From positions 186,001-250,000 of the forward strand of contig NC_011696.1 of NCBI RefSeq assembly GCF_000150955.2: a DNA stretch of 64,000 nucleotides, read 5' to 3'. The stretch is from Phaeodactylum tricornutum CCAP 1055/1 (lineage: Eukaryota > Bacillariophyta > Bacillariophyceae > Surirellales > Neidiaceae). Numbering within the stretch: position 1 is the stretch's first letter; every line of letters begins with the position of its first letter. Made by a program: the position numbers and the translations under genes. Under the pieces are notes generated by a model. It had not been told where the DNA came from, searched no databases, and saw only the letters and a program-made list of their open reading frames with translations. Of the stretch, positions 1 to 11,022 are shown piece after piece.

Positions 1-251
1 GCGTCTGGTCCTCGGTACGCTATACAACTTGGCAGGCTGGGCGGATTGAGGAATGGAATGCGACCATGAGCACAGACGTCTCATTGCGGGTAAGATACAC
101 AGTACATATAGGACTGTGGCTCATAACGAAACTCCCTCTTGCTTTTATTCAAAAGAGAAATAGAGTAGATCCGGATCCGCCAAGTTCACTACACATCTTC
201 GGGGCGCATTCAAGTCCGAACCATTGGTAGCCTGAGGGAGAATTCACAATC

Positions 252-1253
252 ATGACTTCTTCCGTGGCGTCCATACCCAAGCATTTCGACATCTCCCAGC
301 TTCCTTCTTTAAAAGATGGCATGTCGGTAGAAGAGGAAGCACTCAAAAGACGGAAGACCTGTCGTTTCATCGAAGAAGCGGGGCGAGTGCTGAAACTACC
401 TCGGGTTGCCGTGTCCACCGCCATGGTCTTTTTCCATCGCTTTTACGCCAAGCATTCGTTTCAAGATCACGACCGTTTCGAAGTTGCGGTCGCGTGTATT
501 GTTCTCGCTGCCAAAACGGAGGAGTCTCCCAAAAAGCTAACGACCGTAATTGACGAATGCCATAAGCTCAAAGTCCGCGGCATGCAAGCGGGTAGAATTT
601 CCACCACCGGATCAGTGGCCGCTCTGACCAACAGTGGTAGCATTGATCCGAAAGGCGAAGAGTTCATCAAGCTCAAAGAACGTATCTTGCTACTGGAACG
701 AGTCATTCTGCATACGATCGGATTCGAACTCTCAATTGATCATCCCTACAAGTTTTTGGTCGAGCAAATTCAGAAAATGATTCACAAGAGGCAATTGGAG
801 TACATCAACCCCACTGACGGGGTGGGGAAGATAGACGGCGATAACAAAGCACCAAGCGTTTCCCAGGTGATGGACAAGATGATGAAAAGTATGGCGCAGT
901 ACGCGATGAATTTCGCCAACGACTCGATGCAAACCTCCTTGTGTTTACAGTTTGAGCCGCAAAAGATCGCCACCGCGACTGTATACTTGGCGGGACAGTT
1001 CAGTAAGGTCCGGCCAATCGACGGCAAAGACTGGTTGGAAGTCTTGAATTATCCGGATGTGGAGACACTGGCGTCAATCAGCTTGCAAATTGTGGAACTG
1101 GTCACGGAACGGAAGGGCACCGACGAGGCATCGTTCGCTCGTATTCGCGCCGAAGTTGAAACGCTGCGTACACAGAGGTCCGTCGCAGCGGGGGTGAGTG
1201 GCCAGACTGCTGGTGCTCCCACGCCCGAAACTAAGCGACCACGGATCCAATAG
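252..1253 (+). CDS. Cyclin T/K-like (transcriptional cyclin)
   Basis: A 333-residue protein from an ATG at 252. Residues about 10-110 carry the first cyclin box of the transcription-associated class: an RRKTCRFIEEAG stretch, STAMVFFHRFYAKHSF, then an AAKTEESPKKL motif typical of cyclins K, T and L. Residues about 145-260 form a weaker second box (LERVILHTIGFEL, then the HPYKF region). Family members pair with CDK9- or CDK12-type kinases that phosphorylate the RNA polymerase II tail in the nucleus. Which of K, T or L it is cannot be settled here; T/K fits best because the protein is short and has no Arg-Ser tail. No intron is needed. The end is a short Pro/Arg-rich tail (KRPRIQ) that may act as a nuclear signal. 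Confidence 0.85.
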   Translation: MTSSVASIPKHFDISQLPSLKDGMSVEEEALKRRKTCRFIEEAGRVLKLPRVAVSTAMVFFHRFYAKHSFQDHDRFEVAVACIVLAAKTEESPKKLTTVIDECHKLKVRGMQAGRISTTGSVAALTNSGSIDPKGEEFIKLKERILLLERVILHTIGFELSIDHPYKFLVEQIQKMIHKRQLEYINPTDGVGKIDGDNKAPSVSQVMDKMMKSMAQYAMNFANDSMQTSLCLQFEPQKIATATVYLAGQFSKVRPIDGKDWLEVLNYPDVETLASISLQIVELVTERKGTDEASFARIRAEVETLRTQRSVAAGVSGQTAGAPTPETKRPRIQ

Positions 1254-1440
1254 GCGTCTATGGGTCTGTCGAGGGGACAAAACTTTGAAATCTTTCGCTC
1301 TAGAGCTAACGAAACACAGGCATTGGTGTATAGTTACACAAAAACGATATGTTTAAACGGAACGCATATATCTTTGACGGTATCCAATCCGAGATCTATG
1401 CCACAAACTCGGTTGATCAAACGCAAATTAGGTTTTCTTC

Positions 1441-1962
1441 TCAACAAAAAAAGTTGCCTCGGCATTGCAGAATGCGAAAGAAGAGCACCGTATCCGTCAA
1501 GCTCAGCACGGCAATCAATACATAGAGACGGCGTTTCTTTTCTCGATATTTTTGCTGCAGACTTTGTATTTCGTGTTTAGCCTTTTCGGTTGCCTGTCGC
1601 ATGTCCCAGACGTTGCCGCTGGCACTCTGGACTTGTTGCCGTTGGGTAGTCATTTGGTTGAGAATCTGCACGGCCGTTTCGTCCGCCTGGTAGTACGTCT
1701 TGGTCGTGTCTTCCAACGTTTTGGTCTGATCGGCTGCATAGTGTACGGGCGGCTGGTACGATCCACTCTGTTGATAAGACCCGTACAATGGAGTACCGGT
1801 GTTGCCCGAAACGGGTCGCTTCATTTTCCAGAGTCGTTCGCTTTTTGCCCTGGAGCGAGTATGGTGTCTCGTCGAATAGGTACTACTAGGAATCACAACT
1901 CCTTTGTCGGTATCTGGATAGTCGCCTTTTGGCTTGGTTTTGCCAGCATAAACGAATGCGAG
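1441..1962 (-). CDS. SNARE protein, Qb/Vti1-like, N-terminus unresolved
   Basis: The reading frame is open from an in-frame stop at 1963-1965 down to 1441. It has no ATG near its 5' end, so the first exon or true start lies upstream on the minus strand and was not resolved. The C-terminal half has a heptad-rich SNARE helix (ILNQMTTQRQQVQ onward), a basic juxtamembrane run (REKKRRLYV) and one terminal membrane anchor (VLIAVLSLTDTVLFF). This is the layout of a tail-anchored Q-SNARE. The QRQQ pattern and Arg/Lys-rich linker most resemble Vti1/membrin-type Qb-SNAREs, which drive Golgi and endosome fusion. The N-terminal part is Tyr/Ser/Gly-rich rather than a clear Habc bundle. It converges on the cyclin gene, about 190 bp away. 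Confidence 0.65.
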   Translation of the reverse strand, partial: LAFVYAGKTKPKGDYPDTDKGVVIPSSTYSTRHHTRSRAKSERLWKMKRPVSGNTGTPLYGSYQQSGSYQPPVHYAADQTKTLEDTTKTYYQADETAVQILNQMTTQRQQVQSASGNVWDMRQATEKAKHEIQSLQQKYREKKRRLYVLIAVLSLTDTVLFFRILQCRGNFFC

Positions 1963-2392
1963 TCAAAGAGATCGCGGTTGGTTGCAGGGTAAAGCGAGGA
2001 AGGGAAGGTGGTTGATGGTATGTGTGGACTGGGTCGGCCCATGGTGATGGTGTAGCCTGTAGATAGGTTGTCTACGGAAAAACGCTTTGCTTTCCCTGGC
2101 GGATTCGTTTCTAGGATCCTTTGTCTTACCGGCACTGAAAGTCCGAGACAATAGTTATTTCCTTTTTGTGAAAAGACAGTGACACGACAAAAACACACTA
2201 TCTGAAATTAGCCGTCCAATCTATCGGTAAGCCATTCTTCCCCGTTGACCATGGTGACGACCCGTACGGTCCAAACTCAAATCATCGAATGTCGCCCAGA
2301 AGCGAACGGTGTAGAATCTAAGTTTCGCCGAAAGTGACGACAAGAGAAAAGTACAAAAGAGAGTGTGTACGCGTTTAGGAATCGTGGACAAA
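1963..2392. other. Divergent intergenic region
   Basis: This separates the minus-strand SNARE gene from the plus-strand zinc-repeat gene. It probably holds both promoters and the missing 5' exon or leader of the SNARE gene. Short overlapping open frames are present but none looks conserved. Confidence 0.4.
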
Positions 2393-3760
2393 ATGGCCCG
2401 AAAACGAGCGCGAGCTTCGCTACAGCAAGGCACGGCGACGATTTTGTTTCGGGACCATCATTCTCCCCACACGGATACGGCAATGGAATCGTTGCCGTCT
2501 CAAGACTCGCCAAAGCATCCGTCGGGACGCCGTGTCCGTCACTGTCGCATTTGTGGTGTCCCACAAAAGGGTCACGCGTGCCCCTACAAAGACGAAAGAC
2601 GTTCTTACGCCGTTGCCGATGCGGACGACAGGCATCACGAGCCCATGTTCCGGGCCGGTTCCAAAGTTTATAACTGTCAGTTGTGCGGTGTCCCCAAGAA
2701 AGGCCACGTCTGTCCCCAACGTCGCGAGACTAATTCGTCCGAATACGTGAGATCCACGGCAGTCGGCCATACCGTCAACGGTAACGCCAAGCCTTCCCAA
2801 AAGCGCCGTCGTCTATCGCTGCTGGAACAACTCCCATTTTGCGACCAGGCTTCGGAGAAGAATGGAACAACAGTGGCTGCGGATATTCTGCCGCGACCGG
2901 CAAGGATCTACCAGTGCACCCGCTGTCACGTCCCGTTGAAGGGACACGTCTGTCCGTACAAGCATCCATCCATATCGTTCCAATCAAAACCGCCCGCATC
3001 GTTCGCACGACCGGCAGCACGCCAGGAGTCGACGGATTGGGAATCAGACAGCGACGGCAATGAGGAGAAGCTTTCCCTTGTACACCACTTGTCGAGCGCA
3101 CCCAACGATAAGCTTAGCGACGAAGCATCACTTTCGTCGTCATCGTCGTCCGAAATCCTGGGTATGCCCATGAGTGGCAAGGGTAGTGATGACGATGAAT
3201 CATTTAGCGACCGTCCCAGTCGTACAAAAACAAACTCTTTCAGAAAATCTCCAGCCAGGTACGCCAACGGCAAAAAGGTACGGCTCTGTTTTCGTTGTGG
3301 TGTACCCAGGCGGGGCCACACGTGCCCATACGCAAGCCACAATCGAGAAAAGTCGCTCTACCGCAACGAATGGACTGAGGCCATGGCACCAGGCCACGTG
3401 TTGTACGACCAGGTCTGTGCCTATATCGACCGCCAAGGGCACGGGCTAGCAGACCATGACCGAGCCTTTCTCATCCAATGGGCCGGCAACGTCAACAGTT
3501 CTCTGTTCGAGGAAGACAAACTTATTTGGGAGAATATTGAGCTGGTCTTGGAACGGAGAAGGCAAAGCAAGGCTACACGGAAACAGCAGGATACGCTGAT
3601 TCGCATGCAGTCCAGTATTCGACATATACAAAGCACCATCAAGCAACTAGAAGAACGCATAGCCATGCAACGCCACGAAACAAATAAACGACGGTCCGCT
3701 AGTCGATTTCTTGACGCTTTGGAACGCATTCAAGGAAGGAACAAAACGAGTACAGCGTAA
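2393..3760 (+). CDS. Protein with four C-x2-C-x6-H-x-C zinc-finger-like repeats
   Basis: A 455-residue protein. The start chosen is the ATG at 2393 (context acaaaATGG); the frame opens earlier only through a GTG. Four copies of one motif lie at residues about 50-66, 93-108, 173-188 and 297-313: CRICGVPQKGHACP, CQLCGVPKKGHVCP, CTRCHVPLKGHVCP and CFRCGVPRRGHTCP. Each keeps C-x2-C-x6-H-x-C-P with an invariant Pro and Gly-His, a plausible CCHC zinc site. The spacing differs from the retroviral-type zinc knuckle (C-x2-C-x4-H-x4-C). Acidic, Ser-rich linkers separate the copies, and residues about 385-450 form a charged coiled coil. A nuclear, nucleic-acid-binding or scaffolding role is a guess. I do not recognise a named family. 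Confidence 0.75.
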   Translation: MARKRARASLQQGTATILFRDHHSPHTDTAMESLPSQDSPKHPSGRRVRHCRICGVPQKGHACPYKDERRSYAVADADDRHHEPMFRAGSKVYNCQLCGVPKKGHVCPQRRETNSSEYVRSTAVGHTVNGNAKPSQKRRRLSLLEQLPFCDQASEKNGTTVAADILPRPARIYQCTRCHVPLKGHVCPYKHPSISFQSKPPASFARPAARQESTDWESDSDGNEEKLSLVHHLSSAPNDKLSDEASLSSSSSSEILGMPMSGKGSDDDESFSDRPSRTKTNSFRKSPARYANGKKVRLCFRCGVPRRGHTCPYASHNREKSLYRNEWTEAMAPGHVLYDQVCAYIDRQGHGLADHDRAFLIQWAGNVNSSLFEEDKLIWENIELVLERRRQSKATRKQQDTLIRMQSSIRHIQSTIKQLEERIAMQRHETNKRRSASRFLDALERIQGRNKTSTA

Positions 3761-3920
3761 CACACCTCACAAACGTATAAAAAGCCTACAAACGGGTTCT
3801 TTTTTTGAAATTCAGCTTCTTTGCTATAAAATTGTAAGATGAGTATTTCTGTCATACGCATCATGTAGTTGTACACATCGGTGAAAAAGAAGAGCTGACA
3901 ACACGATGCTTGGTTGTGCT

Positions 3921-5549
3921 TCAAGAACCAAATAAATCCTTGATCACACCATGCCGTTCCCGCTTCTCCAGCAAAGTTCGGAGAATACTGTCTAAAAGAT
4001 TGGGGGTCAACAGTGGAGGAGGTTTGGACCATAGAAAGTCTGCACCACTTTCTTTGAGGCCAGATCCATCTTGGGGTAGATGGGCGCTTGTACCAACAAA
4101 CACACTCTTACTCATCTTTGCAGAGAGCGTGCGCATAAGGGAAGAACCAGTCAATATAGTTTGAAGCTGAGAAGGTTCCGCGTTGCGGTGCTGTTGGTGT
4201 AAGGTTCTGAGGCGCTCTTCAATCAGGACAATATCGAAGCGTTGACCTCCGCGAACATCTCGAACACGTTGCATGGCTTCCTCGGCGTTTCGGGCCGTTT
4301 CGATTTCTGCGTCTGGAAAAGTTATTTTAAGAGCTTTGGAGAACAGCTGCAAGCATATATCGTAAGGATCCACGACGAGGATCCGGCGAACCTCGTTCTT
4401 CAGCACGGCACATCGAAACACTGCGTCTCGGCACGAACTTTCTTCGTCGTCTTCCATGGCAAGCGCCTTGTGCGAAAAGAAGGCCTTTCCTGTAGGAAAA
4501 ACCCTGCGACGAACCGTTCGTCCTGTGCCGGTTGGGATGACCGCACTTTCCGTTTTCGCCATGATAAGTTTCACGGCGTCCATTTTGAAGACTTCCAATT
4601 CTTCCATTGTGTACCAGGTTACTTCTCGTTCAGCCTGGGCCCGTTCAAATTCTTTGACCCGTACACGGGCATCAAAAGATATCACCCGACTGAGATACGC
4701 AGGCTCAGAAACGGCACGCTCTCGGCGAGAAAAATGTTTCATTGGCGGAAGAAAACAAACATGCATATGATTGGAGTCCTCCAGTGAAGACTGACTGTTG
4801 CTACTTGCCAAAGAGGGAAGATCTGACTCCACTGATGACACCGCAATAACGGCTTGCGATCCACACGATTTGGTTCGTAATATAGATCGCAACGGCTTAG
4901 GATTCTTGAACTCCAGTGCTTTCGCAGTTTCTGTAATCGCGGGAAGATTCGCTCCGTGTGATATAATAATGCGCTGGTGAGAACATCCCGGTTTTCGTTT
5001 GCCTCCCATTGTCTTCACTGACACATTGTTCGGCCGCGGAGAGGGGGCGGCAATGGAGTCGGGGTTTTGTTTCGTTCCTATCAAAATGTGGTCGGTCCCA
5101 TGCGGGTCAGGCGAAACCAAAGGAAGCATCGGCTTTACTTCAGCGAGCGATGAAGCCCAACGTAATGGGGACAAAGCTAGCACATAATCTAAACCCGAAA
5201 TTTTGGATCGCTCGAGACTTGGAAAGCTAGGCAGATTCTTCCCTTCGATGTGTAAGGCAGTCCCCTCGGGAGGTGAGCTCGGTGCGGGTGTGAGAGACTC
5301 GCATGAAGAGGAACCCGGAGAATCAGTGGAAGAGAGATGAAGCGATGGGAAGATGATCCTCCGAGGCTTCAAAGTAGCCGGTTGCACAGCAAATGATTCT
5401 GTTTCAGAAGAAGGAAGATTTTTTAGAATTTCAGACTGTGGAGGCATCCTCCTGAATACGGTTGGTGATGACACGGTATCTTTGACATCATCGGCATCAC
5501 CAATTGACTGTAGTGACTTAGCGTCATGCTGGGCGGGAAACACTATCAT
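3921..5549 (-). CDS. Large protein with C-terminal pseudo-receiver domain (Asp to Glu)
   Basis: The first ATG is at 5549, giving 542 residues; the frame upstream opens only through GTG. Residues about 1-280 are low-complexity, Ser/Pro-rich and probably disordered. A conserved-looking block follows, with VISFDARVRVKEFERAQ and a nearby WYTMEELEVFK helix. Residues about 388-515 fold like a response-regulator receiver: ILVVDPYD (acidic pocket), FDIVLIEERL, a VFVGTSAH strand and ADFLWSKPPP with the conserved Lys. The usual phospho-acceptor Asp at the end of the third strand is Glu (LIEE), as in pseudo-response regulators, so phosphorelay from a histidine kinase is unlikely. No histidine kinase or DNA-binding domain is visible. 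It may be a constitutive or protein-binding receiver; the function is unknown. Confidence 0.7.
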   Translation of the reverse strand: MIVFPAQHDAKSLQSIGDADDVKDTVSSPTVFRRMPPQSEILKNLPSSETESFAVQPATLKPRRIIFPSLHLSSTDSPGSSSCESLTPAPSSPPEGTALHIEGKNLPSFPSLERSKISGLDYVLALSPLRWASSLAEVKPMLPLVSPDPHGTDHILIGTKQNPDSIAAPSPRPNNVSVKTMGGKRKPGCSHQRIIISHGANLPAITETAKALEFKNPKPLRSILRTKSCGSQAVIAVSSVESDLPSLASSNSQSSLEDSNHMHVCFLPPMKHFSRRERAVSEPAYLSRVISFDARVRVKEFERAQAEREVTWYTMEELEVFKMDAVKLIMAKTESAVIPTGTGRTVRRRVFPTGKAFFSHKALAMEDDEESSCRDAVFRCAVLKNEVRRILVVDPYDICLQLFSKALKITFPDAEIETARNAEEAMQRVRDVRGGQRFDIVLIEERLRTLHQQHRNAEPSQLQTILTGSSLMRTLSAKMSKSVFVGTSAHLPQDGSGLKESGADFLWSKPPPLLTPNLLDSILRTLLEKRERHGVIKDLFGS

Positions 5550-6206
5550 TGTACAATCGATATTTTGTAAAGCTCTCTTAGAGGTATGAAAGCAAAGGAA
5601 CTCAGATTGGCAAATTCGAAGGTACACCAAATGACGATCTTCTGGCACCCCAACGCTTTGCGAAGGGTGGAATAGGTTGGAAGAGGCCAGAATAGTGCAG
5701 AGTCTGAAAAAGCCCCAAGAGCGAACAGGACCGAACTTGGATGGCTGATATCATGGATTTGTGACGCCTCATGTGACACCGGAAAGCCGCTTCAGTACCG
5801 GTACGACAATATTTTATGTTCTTTAACGTCGGACGAATGATTATGGAATGCTTTTCACGGAATTCGGATGTTTCTACCCAATTAAAAACGTGCCCAAGTT
5901 GAAGTGTTCGTATTTCACTCATTGAAAAGCATAGTTATACTGACGTCCAGATGGTCGGTCTCGAAAGGTGTCCAGAATGCGGACAGGAATCACAGACATC
6001 ACTCTTTCTAAAGCAGCTAATTTAGCTCCCTATGAATCATACCGAACGAATCACAAGCTTGCATCATCCTTGCTTGCCTTACAGTTAGGTCGCCATCTCC
6101 TTGACTGTCCATAACACAAATATATTTCTTCTTGATTTACGGTTGGCCTTGGAAAGAGCCTCATTCACTGCAGCGTTTCAATATATCTCAAGAAAGCGAA
6201 TAAATT
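5550..6206. other. Divergent intergenic region
   Basis: This 657 bp stretch separates the pseudo-receiver gene (minus) from the small lumenal-protein gene (plus). It holds an ATG-started minus-strand frame at 5602-5922 (106 codons) with no recognisable domain and Cys/His-rich, irregular composition. That frame could be an upstream exon or chance. Nothing else is clear. Confidence 0.4.
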
Positions 6207-6756
6207 ATGTGGATCAGTATTCTTAGTTTGATCTACTTCGTTGCAGCAGCAAGCACCTGCGAATGCTTTCAAGTCACAAGCAGCGTCTCTTTTGTCAGTA
6301 GCAATCTATCGGCTCGCGGCTCTCCCTTACAGAGTGCGAGGTCATGTATAGGTAAATTATTGATGAAAGGAAGAGTCTCCTTTTGCAATAAAAGTCTAAC
6401 GCCATGTTCTTGCAGGCGACGAACCTCCCCAGCTGAAGGACGTTGAGCAAAACCGTCGAAGTGCTCTTTCAGTTCTCATCGGAGGTTCTCTCGCTTTCAT
6501 GCCGGGCCCCATTAACGCTAATGCTCTCGATATGGATGCCTTTGCAAATCGGGAACTTGAAAACGACAAGAAAAATTGTGATCCGAAACGTGACCCCAAA
6601 TGTGCCCCGGCGATGACTGCAGACGAGGCCATGTGCAAATACGGGCAGAGTGGCGAAAAGCGAGGCGAAGCTTGTAAGCGTGTCAAAGAAGGGGGTGGCA
6701 GCCTAAATAAGGGAGGCTCCCAGGGAAAATCCTTGGGTGGAGCCTATGCTATGTAG
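6207..6756 (+). CDS. Small predicted thylakoid-lumen protein, tripartite targeting
   Basis: Two exons, 6207-6351 and 6416-6756, join across a 64 bp intron (GTAAAT..TGCAG) to give 161 residues. The N-terminus is a signal peptide (WISILSLIYFVAAASTC) with Phe just after the likely cleavage point (CEC/FQ), the diatom plastid signature. A second targeting domain begins at exon 2: a twin-arginine pair (NRRSALS), a hydrophobic stretch (VLIGGSLAFMPG) and an Ala-x-Ala site (ANA/LD), typical of Tat import into the lumen. The mature part (about 85 residues) is charged and has four Cys (NCDPKRDPKCAP, then AMCKYG and EACKRV), a possible pair of disulphides. It resembles extrinsic photosystem-associated proteins in layout, but I cannot name it. 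Confidence 0.75.
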
Positions 6757-6888
6757 CCCTTTTCTCAATAGAGAATTGCGATGATAATAACAAATCATCG
6801 TGTAATTCTAGCTCACATAATAGAGAGGCAGATTCAGTCTCGATAACCTTGAACCAATAAAGTTTACTTTAATGGAATGTTATGGTAG

Positions 6889-8400
6889 TTATTGCTCATC
6901 CGAGACCCAATTAGAAAGATCATCAATCTTGACTGATTTTTGAGCACCCCCGGAAAGATCCTTGATCGCCACCTCGCCGTTCAGGTATTCATCTGCTCCA
7001 ACGACGACGCAGTATTTGGCACCAATACGGTCAGCATGTTTGAAAACCCACTTGAGTTTCTTTCCCTCTAAGACAACATCCACGCTCTGGCCTGCCTTAC
7101 GCAAAACCGACGCTACACCGACGGCCGGGGCGTACAGATCTTGATTCATTGCAAACACCACAGTATCGACTCCGGTGCTTTCGAAGGAAGGCAACACGTC
7201 ACGTTCCTTGAGCAGCTCCACAATTACAGCATCGCCAAATCCGAATCCAGCGGCGGGAGTTTGGACACCACCGAAGGTTTCCAGTAGCTTATCGTACCGT
7301 CCGCCGCCAGCAATAGCCCGGAGCTCACCCCTTCGATCAAAGGCTTCAAAAACAATACCGGTGTAGTAGGCCAATCCACGCACAACGGAAGCATCAAATA
7401 AAATCCAATTTTGAATGTTGTAGGCTTCGCACAATGTCATGAACTGGGAAAGCTCCTTGACAGCTTGCGAATCTTCTCCGAGTGTTCCTTTTAGAGCATC
7501 CAATGATTTATTCGTCAAAACATCCAACAGTTTTTCTACAACAGATCGATCCAAGCCCAGTTCCTCCAAATCTCCCTGAATAGCTTCTATCGGGACTTTT
7601 TCTAGCTTGTCTACCAACACACATGTTACCGCAAACTTCTCTTCCGGAATTCCCAACGAGTCCAAAACTTCACCAATCACCAATCGCGAATTGACTTTGA
7701 TACCTACATCTTCGGCAGTCAGTCCCACATTTTCAAAGAACGTCACCATAGCTGCCATCAGCTCTGCTTCCGCTTCTGGACCAGCTACACCCCAAACATC
7801 CATATTCCATTGAAAGTGCTCTCGTCGACGTCCCCTTGTCATGCGCTCATACCTCCAGCACTGTGGGATGCTGTACCACTTGAGTGGCATGGGAAGTCCA
7901 CCTTTTTGGGCCATGACCATACGCGCAAGGGATGGTGTCATTTCCGGCCGCAGCGCTACGGCGCGATCACCCTTGTCCACAAAATTGTACAACTGTGTGG
8001 TGACTTCCTCACCAGCTTTGCGCACGTACAGGGCTTCCGATTCCAGAACGGGAGCGTCGTATTCGCTAAATCCAAAGGATTTAGCGACGGCCCGCCAATG
8101 GTCGAACAACCATGTCCGAAGACGCATATCTTGGGGATAAAAGTCGCGGGTTCCCTTGGGAGGGTTGGTGTCGAGCTGGGGCCGCCCCTTCTGTTGAGGA
8201 GAATCCTGTTTGGTAGTTTTGTCTAGTAGATTTTGGTCTTGCACGGCACCGGATACGCGGCCTCCACCGCTGGGTTTCGAAGCTTGGAGAGCAAAGGACG
8301 TTCGAGAAAACACCCGGTTGCCGCCGGCGGTAGGCGCCAGCGCGGCCACAAGCCGACGAGAGGAAATCATCGCGAACAGAAAGACAACGATTCGGTTCAT
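6889..8400 (-). CDS. HARS: Histidyl-tRNA synthetase, organelle-targeted
   Basis: An intronless 503-residue class II aminoacyl-tRNA synthetase that charges tRNA-His. The catalytic core starts near residue 80 with PPKGTRDFYPQDM. Motif 2 is seen around ALRPEMTPSLARM and CWRYERMTRGRRREHFQWN. The histidine-specific signatures are GLAYYTGIVFEAFDR and IAGGGRYDKLLETFGG. The C-terminal anticodon-binding domain runs from about residue 405 (VDTVVFAMNQ) to the end. The first 75 residues are an extra leader: a hydrophobic start (NRIVVFLFAM), basic residues and an ALAPTAGG region, consistent with import into plastid, mitochondrion or both. The bacterial-style core fits an organellar enzyme. It is divergent from the GPI gene, sharing a 658 bp upstream region. 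Confidence 0.92.
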   Translation of the reverse strand: MNRIVVFLFAMISSRRLVAALAPTAGGNRVFSRTSFALQASKPSGGGRVSGAVQDQNLLDKTTKQDSPQQKGRPQLDTNPPKGTRDFYPQDMRLRTWLFDHWRAVAKSFGFSEYDAPVLESEALYVRKAGEEVTTQLYNFVDKGDRAVALRPEMTPSLARMVMAQKGGLPMPLKWYSIPQCWRYERMTRGRRREHFQWNMDVWGVAGPEAEAELMAAMVTFFENVGLTAEDVGIKVNSRLVIGEVLDSLGIPEEKFAVTCVLVDKLEKVPIEAIQGDLEELGLDRSVVEKLLDVLTNKSLDALKGTLGEDSQAVKELSQFMTLCEAYNIQNWILFDASVVRGLAYYTGIVFEAFDRRGELRAIAGGGRYDKLLETFGGVQTPAAGFGFGDAVIVELLKERDVLPSFESTGVDTVVFAMNQDLYAPAVGVASVLRKAGQSVDVVLEGKKLKWVFKHADRIGAKYCVVVGADEYLNGEVAIKDLSGGAQKSVKIDDLSNWVSDEQ

Positions 8401-9058
8401 GCTTTGTCGTTACGTAGCGCGGTTTCTGAGCTTGACACGTCGTAGCAAAACGTACGACGGCAAACAGTAATCGACAGAGGGCGCGGTTGTGTACACGTAG
8501 TCTTTTTGCCGCTGGTGTGCAACAGCTCTACCATGGTGCTTCTCCCCCTTCGCAGTTGTCGTAGTCAGGATCTGACGGACTGAGTGTTTTTTGTTTGGTT
8601 CACGAAGTCTCAATCATGAATGAGCGTGATTGATTTGAAACGATATGACACGTAGTATGCTCATATTAGATGGACCGAAATGATATTCGTTATGGTGATC
8701 CTCGAACCGTCTTTAATCTGCTTCATAGGTGGTCATATGCTGGACGATCCTTCTAAATAGGTGAACATATACGTTGCTTCTAAGTATTACATTATTGCTT
8801 TGACTTCTGATAATCAACGTCCAAGTCGAATTAATCGATTCCCTCAAAACCGATGACGGAAGCGCTCTTTCTGCCCGCCCACCCACCGGACCTAAAAACG
8901 CGATGATTTGGAAGGCGGACGTTACGAACGTCCCACAAAATATCTTTTCGCAGCCTTGCAAGCTCTTTTTACCCGACTGACTGAAAGATACCCACAAGGA
9001 GAATCTTGTTCAATCCTCTCCTTGCAAGTCCTTTACACTTCTCCAAGCCTATCCTACC
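8401..9058. other. Divergent intergenic region, HisRS/GPI
   Basis: This stretch probably holds both promoters. Short open frames on either strand are irregular and unconserved in look. Just before the GPI start (about 9015-9055) is a C/T-rich leader (ctctccttgcaagtcctttacacttctcc). Confidence 0.4.
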
Positions 9059-10871
<1,813 letters not shown>

Positions 10872-11022
10872 ACTGTAGAGCATTCGAGCTGGGACGTCTG
10901 GCGTGTTAAGATGCAACAAAATAAACGATGTGAAGTAGGAAGCGATTCCAATGACGCATGAAAGTTGTAGCTCTGCGTTATATCCATTTAATTTAGCAAA
11001 TCCAATCGTAAATATGACGCGT

